Shown: positions 1-5,780, counted from the stretch's first letter. The stretch is DNA of 5,829 bases from CAZFCK01 sp964517355 (GCA_964517355.1 CAZFCK010000270.1:1-5829), one strand, 5' to 3'. The notes: generated by a model not told the origin, from the letters alone. Made by a program: numbers and translations.

Positions 1-88
1 CGGAAAAACCTAACAAGTCTTTAATCAGTGCTTCCTTAAGAACCTTTTCCAAAAGAGTCTTAACCCACCGGAGGAATGCTTCTCTCAT
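1..88 (-). CDS. possible 5' end of an unidentified leftward gene, cut by the window edge
   Basis: Read on the minus strand, an ATG at 88-86 opens 29 codons that run off the left edge without a stop. The peptide begins MREAFLRWVKTLLEKVL and looks like a Lys/Glu/Leu-rich amphipathic helix. The frame is also open upstream of the ATG to a stop at 130-128, with no other ATG, GTG or TTG start. I see no clear Shine-Dalgarno sequence before the ATG, which weakens the call. The stretch is AT-rich (22 of 60 G+C in positions 1-60), unlike the GC-rich frd and fum genes, so it could be a transferred gene or simply intergenic DNA. A plus-strand frame is also open from the window start to a stop at 99-101, and its peptide looks less protein-like. 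No family is recognised. Confidence 0.3.
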   Translation of the reverse strand, partial: MREAFLRWVKTLLEKVLKEALIKDLLGFS

Positions 89-151
89 GGCCGCATGCTG
101 ACGGTGCGCGATAGTTCCCGTCCGGCGTCATCGTCGTGCGGCGGGATGCCG

Positions 152-199
152 AAATATCGTTATTATGCGCGATTGTTACCGGCAATGGGCAAATATCGT
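152..199 (-). promoter_or_regulatory. weak leftward promoter candidate flanked by a 9-bp direct repeat
   Basis: On the minus strand, CATAAT (167-162) matches the -10 consensus at five of six positions. TTGCCC (192-187) matches the -35 at four of six, but the spacer is 19 bases, which is long. The 9-mer AAATATCGT (plus-strand reading) occurs at 152-160 and again at 191-199. One copy overlaps the -35 and the other sits near the expected start of transcription, like a pair of operator half-sites. It would drive the possible leftward gene starting at 88. This rests on pattern matching alone. Confidence 0.18.
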
Positions 200-203
200 C
201 AGC

Positions 204-386
204 TCATTTCCGGAGCGTTCCGCCTTGCATGGAAGCTTGTGGGTCCTCTTGCGGGGGCGCGCCGCCGGCCAACCGCTCCTCGCAGGCCGCCACCTGTCGC
301 AGCAAGGCGAAAAGCGTCTCCTCAAGTTCGGACGGCGCGTTCTGCGCCGGGCATGAGTCAAGCGGCTCCCGTGATTCCTGCGGCAT
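204..386 (-). CDS. small hypothetical protein, 60 residues, leftward
   Basis: A minus-strand ATG at 386-384 is preceded by AAGGAG six bases upstream (398-393), a good Shine-Dalgarno sequence at good spacing. The ORF ends in a stop at 206-204. The product is 60 residues. It has a polar N-terminus, a predicted amphipathic helix around residues 19-40 (LEETLFALLRQVAACEERLA), and a Gly/Pro/Gln-rich C-terminus. Cysteines lie at residues 12 and 35. There is no signal peptide or membrane segment. The frame is open further upstream to an ATG at 497, which would add the translated tandem repeat (MSRWA three times), but no ribosome binding site supports that start. It is transcribed away from frdC. The ribosome binding site and helix argue for a real gene, but length alone cannot exclude chance. 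No family is recognised. Confidence 0.42.
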   Translation of the reverse strand: MPQESREPLDSCPAQNAPSELEETLFALLRQVAACEERLAGGAPPQEDPQASMQGGTLRK

Positions 387-445
387 GGTCTTCTCCTTGT
401 CCTTGCGTGGTGCAATAACGCTGGAGCGCCAGTTTTGGCAATGGC

Positions 446-502
446 GCGACATTGCCCAACGCGACATTGCCCAACGCGACATTGCCCAACGCGACATGCC
501 CC
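446..502. repeat. 15-bp tandem repeat, three perfect units plus a degenerate partial
   Basis: The unit GCGACATTGCCCAAC occurs without mismatch at 446-460, 461-475 and 476-490. A degenerate partial unit follows (GCGACATGCCCC, 491-502). The length is a multiple of three, so copy-number changes would keep any reading frame. On the minus strand each unit contains an ATG and would read MSRWA. The plus strand reads RDIAQ. The array lies in the upstream region of the small leftward ORF and next to the hairpin cluster at 521-628. It may be a slippage-prone spacer or a set of binding sites; nothing in the sequence decides between these. Confidence 0.95.
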
Positions 503-520
503 AGACGCGATGTCACTGAA

Positions 521-583
521 CGCTAGCGCATTTTCGCCTTGAAACAAGGCTCTCCCCTGAAACAATTTCCAATTGTTCCAGGG
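521..583. repeat. cluster of short palindromes adjoining the 52-bp repeat
   Basis: Three palindromes lie in a row. CGCTAGCG is at 521-528. A perfect 6-bp stem, GCCTTG/CAAGGC with an AAA loop, is at 536-550. A 13-bp stem with one A-C mismatch is at 555-583 (CCCTGAAACAATT, loop TCC, then AATTGTTCCAGGG). The last overlaps the start of the 52-bp repeat. Parts recur: TGAAACAA is in both of the larger hairpins, and CTAGCGCATTTTC (523-535) resembles CTAGCGCTTTTC (600-611) in the next hairpin. This suggests one composite palindromic element spanning about 521-628. The repeat copy at the right edge is cut before it could show whether this part is shared. Confidence 0.6.
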
Positions 584-628
584 AAATGCATAAGAGCATC
601 TAGCGCTTTTCAAGCGTGAGATGCTCTA
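577..628 (+). repeat. left copy of a 52-bp inverted repeat containing a strong hairpin
   Basis: These 52 bases are the exact reverse complement of 5778-5829. The core at 593-627 folds into a hairpin. The outer stem is AGAGCATCT/AGATGCTCT (9 bp), then an A-G mismatch and a G-T wobble, then an inner stem CGCTT/AAGCG, with a TTC loop. ATGCAT (586-591) sits beside it. Identity ends after base 628. On the left it can only be followed to 577, because the other copy reaches the window edge there. It is likely a dispersed REP-like palindrome. No run of T follows the stem on either strand, so it is not a classical intrinsic terminator. Confidence 0.93.
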
Positions 629-843
629 AACATTATTTCAAGAGTCGCGGATATTCTCGGGCCTCAAGAAAAAGGGGGCGGCGTGGCCGGCATGCTCGCG
701 CATCGAGGAGCGGCTTCTCGTTAAAATCCTGAGTACATGCGGCATTACCGACCTATGTTCGCCATTTAGTCATAACCGCGCGCAACTCCTTATCTTGACA
801 ATCCGTTACCAAGGGGGCATCCAAAGTGAGCTCTTCATAACTT

Positions 844-867
844 TATCCTGTCAGCAGGGGCAGGATA
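844..867 (+). promoter_or_regulatory. inverted repeat just upstream of the frdC ribosome binding site
   Basis: TATCCTG (844-850) and CAGGATA (861-867) are perfect reverse complements separated by 10 bases. The flanks CTT (841-843) and AAAG (869-872) could extend the pairing around a bulge. The arm ends 11 bases before the AGGGAGG of frdC. It could be a protein operator or an RNA hairpin acting on initiation. A 7-bp inverted repeat may also arise by chance. Confidence 0.3.
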
Positions 868-878
868 TAAAGTCAAGC

Positions 879-885
879 AGGGAGG
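879..885 (+). promoter_or_regulatory. frdC ribosome binding site with short spacing
   Basis: The purine run before frdC contains AGGGAGG at 879-885, leaving four bases to the ATG at 890. A second GGAGG-like register (AGGAGG, 883-888) lies only one base from the ATG. The next in-frame ATG (914) has no comparable site upstream, so 890 is preferred as the start in spite of the tight spacing. Confidence 0.7.
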
Positions 886-889
886 AGGC

Positions 890-1552
890 ATGGCCCCAAC
901 AGCTGCGGATTCCATGACCCGGGTGCATGTGCCCGGCGTCGGCGCCGCATGGATGGACTGGCTGCAAATGCTTTCGGGCGCAGTCCTGATCCTGTTCATG
1001 TGGTCGCACATGATCCTGGTTTCCAGCGTTTTGCTGGGAGCCGGCGCAATGAATGCGCTGGCCTATTTCTTTGAGTACACCTACATGGCCCAGGTGGGTG
1101 GGCCTCTGGTGGCACTGGTTTTTCTGCTGCATTTCGTGCTTGCCGCGCGCAAGGTGCCGTTCCGGGTGGAACAGCTGACGCTCATCTGGTCGCAGGCGCG
1201 GATGCTCAAACACAAGGATACCTGGCTTTGGCTGGTGCAGGCCGGCACTGCCATGATTATCCTGATCATGGGCGCGGCCCACATGTGGGTGGTGCTCACC
1301 GACTTGCCCATCACCGCGGCTAAAAGCGCCGCACGCATGCAGCAATGGCAGTGGTTGCTCTTCTACTTGCTGCTGTTGCCCCTCGTGGAATTGCATGTGA
1401 GCATCGGTTTTTATCGTATCGGCGTGAAATGGGGCGTTATCAAGCGCGCCAACCGCGCCAAAGGCAAGAGGATTGAAAAATATCTTTTCTTCATTTTTCT
1501 GAGCATCGGCATTCTGACGCTGATCCGCTTTTTGACCCTAACCACTGCCTAG
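890..1552 (+). CDS. frdC: fumarate reductase membrane anchor, diheme cytochrome b subunit
   Basis: This 220-residue protein anchors fumarate reductase in the cytoplasmic membrane and passes electrons from menaquinol through two b hemes to FrdB. Five hydrophobic segments are visible, at about 26-50, 69-87, 113-136, 154-178 and 198-217, as in the Wolinella-type single-subunit anchor. Four histidines lie in membrane segments at the positions expected of the heme ligands: His40, His81, His131 and His169. Glu62, after helix I, and Glu167, two residues before the last heme histidine, match in relative position the glutamates that Wolinella FrdC uses for menaquinol oxidation (E66) and for the transmembrane proton path (E180). 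It is somewhat shorter than Wolinella FrdC (about 256 residues). It is the first gene of frdCAB. Its TAG stop overlaps the frdA ribosome binding site, which suggests coupled translation. Confidence 0.95.
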   Translation: MAPTAADSMTRVHVPGVGAAWMDWLQMLSGAVLILFMWSHMILVSSVLLGAGAMNALAYFFEYTYMAQVGGPLVALVFLLHFVLAARKVPFRVEQLTLIWSQARMLKHKDTWLWLVQAGTAMIILIMGAAHMWVVLTDLPITAAKSAARMQQWQWLLFYLLLLPLVELHVSIGFYRIGVKWGVIKRANRAKGKRIEKYLFFIFLSIGILTLIRFLTLTTA

Positions 1553-1561
1553 GAGCCGGCC

Positions 1562-3430
1562 ATGCAGACGATTTATACCGATTTGCTGTGCATTGGCGCG
1601 GGCCTTGCCGGCGAACGCGCTGCCGTGGAAGCTGCCGGGGCGGGATTCGACGTGGTCTGCCTGAGCCTTGTTCCGGCCAGACGTTCCCATTCCGTGTGCG
1701 CCCAGGGCGGTATGCAGGCCGCTTTGGGCAACTGCGCCATGGGTGAGGGCGACAGCCCGGACGTGCATTTCGCGGACACCGTGAAAGGTTCGGATTGGGG
1801 CGCGGACCAGGAAGTGGTGCGCATGTTCGCGGACACCGCCCCCGTCGAGATGCGGCGTCTGGCCTTTTGGGGGGTGCCCTGGAATCGCGTGGTTCCGGGC
1901 ATGCACACCTATTACAAGGGCGGCAAGCCCTTTGAAAAGGAAGAACGGGAAGAAAACAGGGGCCTGATCCACGCCCGGGCCTTCGGCGGCACCGCAAAAT
2001 GGCGCACCTGCTACGCATCCGACGGCACGGGACACTCGGTGCTCTACACCATGGACAACCGCGCCGCGCAATTGGGCGTGCACGTGCACGACCGCACCGA
2101 AGCCGTGGCGCTCATCCAAGACGGGCATAACTGCCTGGGGGCCGTGGTCCGTTGTTTGCGTACCGGGCAACTCATAGCCTTTGTGGCGCGCGCCACCCTT
2201 GTCGCCACCGGCGGTTTCGGGCGCATCTACCGCAACACCACCAACTCCGTGATCAACGACGGGGGCGGTCTGATCGCGGCACTGGACACAGGTCTGGCGG
2301 TCTTGGGCAACATGGAGGCCGTGCAGTTCCACCCCACAGGCATCGTTCCCACGGACATCCTGGTCACGGAAGGCTGCCGCGGCGACGGCGGCACCCTGCT
2401 GGACGTGAACGAAAAACGTTTCATGCAGGAATACGAGCCTGAAAAGGCCGAACTGGCCAGCCGCGACGTTGTTTCGCGCTGGATGACGCACCACATCCGC
2501 CAGGGCAAGGGCGTGAAAAGCCCGTATGGCGAACATCTCTGGCTCGATATCCGCCACCTGGGCGAAAAGCACATCCGTACCAAGCTTAGGGAAGTGGATG
2601 AAATCTGCCGCCATTTTCTGGGCATAGATCCTCTGCACAACCTGATTCCCGTGCGCCCCACGCAGCATTACAGCATGGGCGGCGTGCGCACGGACAAGAC
2701 AGGCGCGGCCTACGGACTCAAGGGGCTGTTCTCCGCCGGCGAGTCCGCCTGCTGGGATATGCACGGCTTCAACCGCCTTGGGGGCAATTCCCTGTCCGAA
2801 ACCGTTGTGGCCGGGGGCATCGTGGGCGGCTCCATAGTGGAGTTCCTCAAGGGCGCCGAAGTCAGCATTCCCACCAAAATCATCAGCGACACGGTGCGGC
2901 GGACCAGGGAAAGGATCGAGAACCTCATTTCCGGAGCCAACGGCGCGGAAAGCGTCTACAAGGTGCGCGAGGCCATGTTCAACGTGCTGGAATACGCGGC
3001 GGGCATCTACCGCAACGCCAAGGACCTGGAACGCGGCGTGGCCGAGCTGCAGGAGGTCCACCAGCGCGCGCACAAGATAGGACTCAAGACCAGCGGCGTG
3101 GGCGCCGCCCCGGAACTGGCCCTGGCCATCAAGCTTCCGGGAATGGTGCGCCTAGCCTTGTGCGTGACCTACGGCGCGCTCCAGCGTACGGAAAGCCGCG
3201 GCTCCCATACGCGCGAGGACTACCCGGAGCGCAACGACCGCGATTGGCTGGTGCGCACCCTGGCGACGTGGAACGCCGGCAGCGACTTGCCCACCCTGAA
3301 GTACGAGCCCTGCTCCAAAACCATGGAACTGCCCCCAGGCGACCGTGGATACGGCGGGGGCAAGATCATTCCCATGGACGCGCCCAAGGAGGAAGCCTCC
3401 GGCGCCAAGAAGAAAACGAGCAGGGAGTAA
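1562..3430 (+). CDS. frdA: fumarate reductase flavoprotein subunit
   Basis: This is the 622-residue catalytic subunit, which reduces fumarate to succinate (or the reverse) at a covalently bound FAD on the cytoplasmic side. The N-terminal FAD-binding fold shows GAGLAG at 12-17. His43 in RSHSVCAQGG is the expected histidyl-FAD attachment site. Active-site residues of the family are present: His257 in QFHPTG, Thr269-Glu270 in VTEGCRGDGG, Arg301 in ASRDVVSR (the proton-donor arginine), His369 in TQHYSMGG, and Arg405 in HGFNRLGGNS. The SAGE motif at 391-394 and the C-terminal helical domain are complete. Length is near family size, with a Lys-rich tail (last 13 residues) that looks variable. AGGAG (1551-1555) lies six bases before the ATG and overlaps the frdC stop. 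It lies between frdC and frdB, so the operon encodes the full complex. Succinate dehydrogenase of the same fold is the alternative reading; direction cannot be read from sequence alone. Confidence 0.97.
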   Translation: MQTIYTDLLCIGAGLAGERAAVEAAGAGFDVVCLSLVPARRSHSVCAQGGMQAALGNCAMGEGDSPDVHFADTVKGSDWGADQEVVRMFADTAPVEMRRLAFWGVPWNRVVPGMHTYYKGGKPFEKEEREENRGLIHARAFGGTAKWRTCYASDGTGHSVLYTMDNRAAQLGVHVHDRTEAVALIQDGHNCLGAVVRCLRTGQLIAFVARATLVATGGFGRIYRNTTNSVINDGGGLIAALDTGLAVLGNMEAVQFHPTGIVPTDILVTEGCRGDGGTLLDVNEKRFMQEYEPEKAELASRDVVSRWMTHHIRQGKGVKSPYGEHLWLDIRHLGEKHIRTKLREVDEICRHFLGIDPLHNLIPVRPTQHYSMGGVRTDKTGAAYGLKGLFSAGESACWDMHGFNRLGGNSLSETVVAGGIVGGSIVEFLKGAEVSIPTKIISDTVRRTRERIENLISGANGAESVYKVREAMFNVLEYAAGIYRNAKDLERGVAELQEVHQRAHKIGLKTSGVGAAPELALAIKLPGMVRLALCVTYGALQRTESRGSHTREDYPERNDRDWLVRTLATWNAGSDLPTLKYEPCSKTMELPPGDRGYGGGKIIPMDAPKEEASGAKKKTSRE

Positions 3431-3433
3431 GTC

Positions 3434-4165
3434 ATGGCCAGGCAGCTCAGCTTTGAGATATTCCGGTACAATCCCCAGGACCCGGCTTCCAAACCGCAGA
3501 TGGAGACCTACGTTCTGCCCGAAGTGGAATCCATGACTTTGTTCATCGCGCTGAACAAGATCCGCGAGGAGCAGGACCCTTCATTGATGTTCGATTTCTG
3601 TTGCCGCGCGGGCGTATGCGGTTCCTGCGGCATGACCATCAACGGCAGGCCGGGACTCGCCTGCCATACCAAGACAAAAGACCTGCCCGAGCGCATCACC
3701 TTGCTGCCCTTGCCTTTTTTCAAGCTGTTGGGGGATCTCTCGGTGGATACCGGCGTTTGGTTCCGTGAAATGTATCAGCGTATCGAATCCTGGATACACA
3801 CCCGCAACGAATTCGACCCCACAGCTGAAGAAGAACGCATGGAAAACGAAATCGCCGAGCAGATTTACGAACTCGACCGCTGCATCGAATGCGGCTGCTG
3901 CATTGCGGCCTGCGGTACGGCCCGCATGCGCGAGGACTTTCTCGGCGCGGCCGGTCTGAACCGCATTGCGCGTTTTGTGGTCGATCCGCGCGACCACCGC
4001 ACGGACAAGGATTACTTCAGCCTCATCGGCACGGATCAGGGCATTTTCGGATGCATGGGACTTCTGGCCTGTGAAGACGTGTGCCCCAAACAGCTCCCTC
4101 TTCAGGATCAGCTGGGGTATCTGCGCCGTAAAATGGCTTTCAGCTCCTTGCCCTGGAAAAGATAA
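3434..4165 (+). CDS. frdB: fumarate reductase iron-sulfur subunit
   Basis: This 243-residue protein wires the FrdC hemes to the FrdA flavin through three Fe-S clusters. The N-terminal ferredoxin-like domain has the [2Fe-2S] ligands Cys57, Cys62, Cys65 and Cys77 (CRAGVCGSC, then GLAC). The C-terminal domain has CIECGCCIAAC at 150-160. By family pattern, Cys150, Cys153 and Cys156 with Cys217 (CP) bind the [4Fe-4S] cluster, and Cys160, Cys207 and Cys213 bind the [3Fe-4S] cluster. All ligands are present, so the electron chain looks complete. The gene starts three bases after the frdA stop. AGGGAG (3422-3427) lies six bases before the ATG and partly inside the last frdA codons, which points to one transcript and coupled translation. 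Length matches the family. Confidence 0.97.
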   Translation: MARQLSFEIFRYNPQDPASKPQMETYVLPEVESMTLFIALNKIREEQDPSLMFDFCCRAGVCGSCGMTINGRPGLACHTKTKDLPERITLLPLPFFKLLGDLSVDTGVWFREMYQRIESWIHTRNEFDPTAEEERMENEIAEQIYELDRCIECGCCIAACGTARMREDFLGAAGLNRIARFVVDPRDHRTDKDYFSLIGTDQGIFGCMGLLACEDVCPKQLPLQDQLGYLRRKMAFSSLPWKR

Positions 4166-4183
4166 TATCTTGTTGCCGCACCG

Positions 4184-4214
4184 CCGGGCAGCTCTTGCCT
4201 CAAGAGCTGCCCGG
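4184..4214 (+). terminator. perfect 14-bp stem-loop after frdB
   Basis: Eighteen bases after the frdB stop, CCGGGCAGCTCTTG (4184-4197) pairs without mismatch with CAAGAGCTGCCCGG (4201-4214) across a CCT loop. The stem is strong and GC-rich, but the following bases (GGGTATGCACTTGTG) have no T run. It may end transcription of frdCAB inefficiently, or protect the 3' end of the frd message from degradation, as hairpins without U-tracts often do. Confidence 0.7.
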
Positions 4215-4389
4215 GGGTATGCACTTGTGTAGTATGTCGGAGCGCTGCGCAACCGCCGGCGCCTCCGGCAAGGCATAGTGGCAAAAGCGCGGCATTTACC
4301 GGTCCGGACGCCTGCACAAGGTTCCTTCCCGGCAAAATCTCTCCCCCGCTGTATCGTAAGAACCTCTTTACACACCTGAAGGAGTCGGC
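4215..4389 (+). promoter_or_regulatory. frdB-fumA intergenic region with a weak sigma-54-like site
   Basis: No gene is visible here. TGGCAAAAGCGCGGCA (4279-4294) keeps the GG-N10-GC spacing of a sigma-54 promoter. It has a good TGGCA at -24 but lacks the TT before GC at -12. It would start transcription near 4305, about 85 bases before fumA. A small hairpin, GCCGG/CCGGC (4255-4259 and 4265-4269), lies just upstream. A sigma-70 option is TATCGT (4352-4357) as -10, without a recognisable -35. The gap and the stem-loop before it suggest fumAB can be transcribed separately from frd, but neither promoter is secure. Confidence 0.22.
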
Positions 4390-5229
4390 ATGCGCACCAT
4401 TCCAGCTCAGGAGATTGTGGAAGCGGTGGCCAAGCTGTGCATGGAGGCCAACCGTTATTTGCCGGCGGATGTCCGCCGGGCCTTTGAAAAGGCCCAGGCG
4501 GAAGATTCGTCGCCCGTGGCCAAGGAAATTTATCGTCAACTTTTGGAAAACGCGGATTTGGCTGCGGAAACAGGTCTGCCCCTGTGCCAGGATACCGGCC
4601 TGGCCGTCTTTCTGGTGGAATTGGGAGGCGAGGTCCTGGTGGAGGGCATGACCCTGAACCAGGCCATCAACGAAGGCGTGCGCAAAGGATACAAGGAAGG
4701 CTATCTGCGTAAGTCGGCCTGCGATCCCACCACCCGCGCCAACACGGGCGACAATACCCCGGCCGTTATCCACATCGCCACGGTTCCCGGCGACAAATTG
4801 AAAATGAGTTTCATGGCCAAAGGCGGGGGCAGTGAAAACATGTCCCGCGTGACCATGCTCGCCCCCGCTCAGGGGTGGGAAGGCATAAAGAAGTTCGTGC
4901 TGCAACGGGTCGCCGAAGCCGGGCCGAACCCCTGCCCCCCGATCATCCTGGGCATCGGCGTGGGCGGCACCTTCGACTACGCGCCGATCCTGGCCAAAAA
5001 GGCGCTTATGCGCCATGTGGACGATATCCATCCTGATCCGGATATCGCCGCAAAGGAAGCGGAGCTGCTGGGCCTGGTGAACAAGCTCGGCATCGGTCCC
5101 ATGGGGCTCGGGGGCGACACCACTTGCCTGGCCGTGAAAATCGCCATGGAACCCTGCCACCTGGCCAGTCTGCCCCTGGCCGTGAATGTGCAATGCCATT
5201 CCTCCCGGCATATGGAGGTGACTCTCTAA
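4390..5229 (+). CDS. fumA: class I fumarate hydratase, alpha (N-terminal-type) subunit
   Basis: This 279-residue subunit of the two-subunit Fe-S fumarase catalyses reversible hydration of fumarate to L-malate with the beta subunit encoded next. It should carry the oxygen-sensitive [4Fe-4S] cluster that acts as Lewis acid. The three expected ligands are visible: Cys66 in LPLCQDTG, Cys182 in NPCPPIILGIGVGG, and Cys269 in VQCHSSRH near the C-terminus. Their spacing resembles that of the single-chain Leishmania enzyme. KGGGSEN (144-150) and the DPTTRANTGDNTP loop (112-124) are also typical. AAGGAG (4379-4384) lies five bases before the ATG. The homologous L(+)-tartrate dehydratase alpha subunit (TtdA) has the same fold; fumarase is preferred because the gene follows frdCAB. 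The symbol follows common usage for split fumarases and does not imply equivalence to E. coli FumA, a single chain. Confidence 0.93.
   Translation: MRTIPAQEIVEAVAKLCMEANRYLPADVRRAFEKAQAEDSSPVAKEIYRQLLENADLAAETGLPLCQDTGLAVFLVELGGEVLVEGMTLNQAINEGVRKGYKEGYLRKSACDPTTRANTGDNTPAVIHIATVPGDKLKMSFMAKGGGSENMSRVTMLAPAQGWEGIKKFVLQRVAEAGPNPCPPIILGIGVGGTFDYAPILAKKALMRHVDDIHPDPDIAAKEAELLGLVNKLGIGPMGLGGDTTCLAVKIAMEPCHLASLPLAVNVQCHSSRHMEVTL
5214..5221 (+). promoter_or_regulatory. fumB ribosome binding site inside the end of fumA
   Basis: GGAGGTGA at 5214-5221 matches the complement of the 16S rRNA tail along its whole length and ends seven bases before the ATG at 5229. It fixes the fumB start at 5229. An in-frame ATG at 5124 would add 35 residues that merely overlap fumA and resemble nothing in the family. 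Confidence 0.85.
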
Positions 5230-5780
5230 TGGCTGAACATCATCTCTCCACACCGCTTACGGATGAGGACATCAGTAAACTGCAGGCCGGGGACGTCGTC
5301 TTTCTCAGCGGCGTGATCTACACCGCCCGCGACGCCGCGCATAAACGCCTGGTGCAGGCCCTGGACGCGGGGCAGGAACTGCCCTTCGACCTCAAGGGCG
5401 CGGCCATTTACTACGTCGGCCCCACGCCCGCGCCTCCGGGCCGTCCCATTGGCGCGGCCGGTCCCACCACGAGCTACCGCATGGATACCTACGCGCCGCG
5501 CCTGCACGGCCTGGGGCTCAAGGCCTCCATCGGCAAAGGCAAACGCAGCGACGAAGTGAAAAAAGCCATGCAGGAGCACAAGGCCGTGTACTTCGGCGCC
5601 ACGGGCGGGGCCGGAGCCCTGCTTTCCCAGCGCATCAAGGAAGCCAAAGTCATCGCCTACGAAGACCTGGGGCCTGAAGCTATACGCGAATTGGTGGTGG
5701 AGGACTTCCCCTTGCTGGTGATCAACGACTCCTTTGGCAACGAACTCTATGCCCGTCCCAAGCTGGAAGAGGTCATCTAG
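5229..5780 (+). CDS. fumB: class I fumarate hydratase, beta (C-terminal-type) subunit
   Basis: This 183-residue partner of the preceding subunit supplies the substrate-binding half of the Fe-S fumarase active site. Family motifs appear in order: GDVVFLSGVIYTARDAAHKR (21-40), IYYVGPTP (60-67), GPTTSYRMD (78-86, with the threonine implicated in proton transfer in class I fumarases and the substrate-contacting arginine), IGKG (101-104), and the EDLGPEAIREL segment (146-156) before the C-terminal NDSFGNELY. Length is normal for a split beta subunit. Its ATG overlaps the last base of the fumA TAA stop, so the two subunits are translationally coupled and probably made in equal amounts. The closest alternative is the tartrate dehydratase beta subunit. 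The TAG stop lies wholly inside the 52-bp repeat copy, and its AG is the first two bases of the hairpin. Confidence 0.93.
   Translation: MAEHHLSTPLTDEDISKLQAGDVVFLSGVIYTARDAAHKRLVQALDAGQELPFDLKGAAIYYVGPTPAPPGRPIGAAGPTTSYRMDTYAPRLHGLGLKASIGKGKRSDEVKKAMQEHKAVYFGATGGAGALLSQRIKEAKVIAYEDLGPEAIRELVVEDFPLLVINDSFGNELYARPKLEEVI

Larger units (their letters stand above)
629..889 (+). other. leader and promoter region of frdCAB
   Basis: This 261-base gap between the hairpin cluster and frdC holds no credible gene. It must carry the operon promoter unless transcription reads through from the left. A perfect -35 hexamer TTGACA is at 795-800, but no good -10 lies 16-18 bases on. TATAAA (866-871) is a -10 look-alike with only a poor -35, and it would give a very short leader. 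CATAAC (771-776), paired with CCGACC (748-753) at a 17-base spacer, is another weak option. I cannot choose between them. No clear CRP/FNR-type or Rex-type palindrome was seen. Confidence 0.4.

Noticed and set aside
442..456. Sigma-54 promoter-like TGGCGCGACATTGCC at the first tandem unit
   Set aside because: Only nine bases separate GG and GC where ten are required, and the TTGCC part simply belongs to the tandem repeat.
446..502. Tandem repeats considered as a CRISPR array
   Set aside because: Units are contiguous with no spacers and only 15 bases long, and no cas gene is visible.
95..613. Several overlapping open frames of 60-145 codons in both directions at the left end
   Set aside because: They lack ribosome binding sites, overlap one another, and read through the tandem repeat and hairpins. 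Only the 386-204 ORF has a supported start.
795..800. Perfect TTGACA as the frd promoter -35
   Set aside because: No acceptable -10 lies 16-18 bases downstream, so it is not listed as a promoter on its own.
851..1396. Minus-strand open frame opposite frdC, rich in His and Gln
   Set aside because: The composition is the complement of hydrophobic membrane codons in frdC, and there is no ribosome binding site or domain.
1538..3073. Long open frame (511 codons) on the minus strand opposite frdA
   Set aside because: It is antisense to a gene with complete active-site motifs. Its low-complexity Ala/Val/His/Gly composition is what GC-rich codon bias produces on the opposite strand.
4108..5253. Long open frame (381 codons) on the minus strand opposite fumA and the end of frdB
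   Set aside because: It mirrors two well-supported genes and the intergenic hairpin, and it has no recognisable motif. It is a shadow of codon bias.
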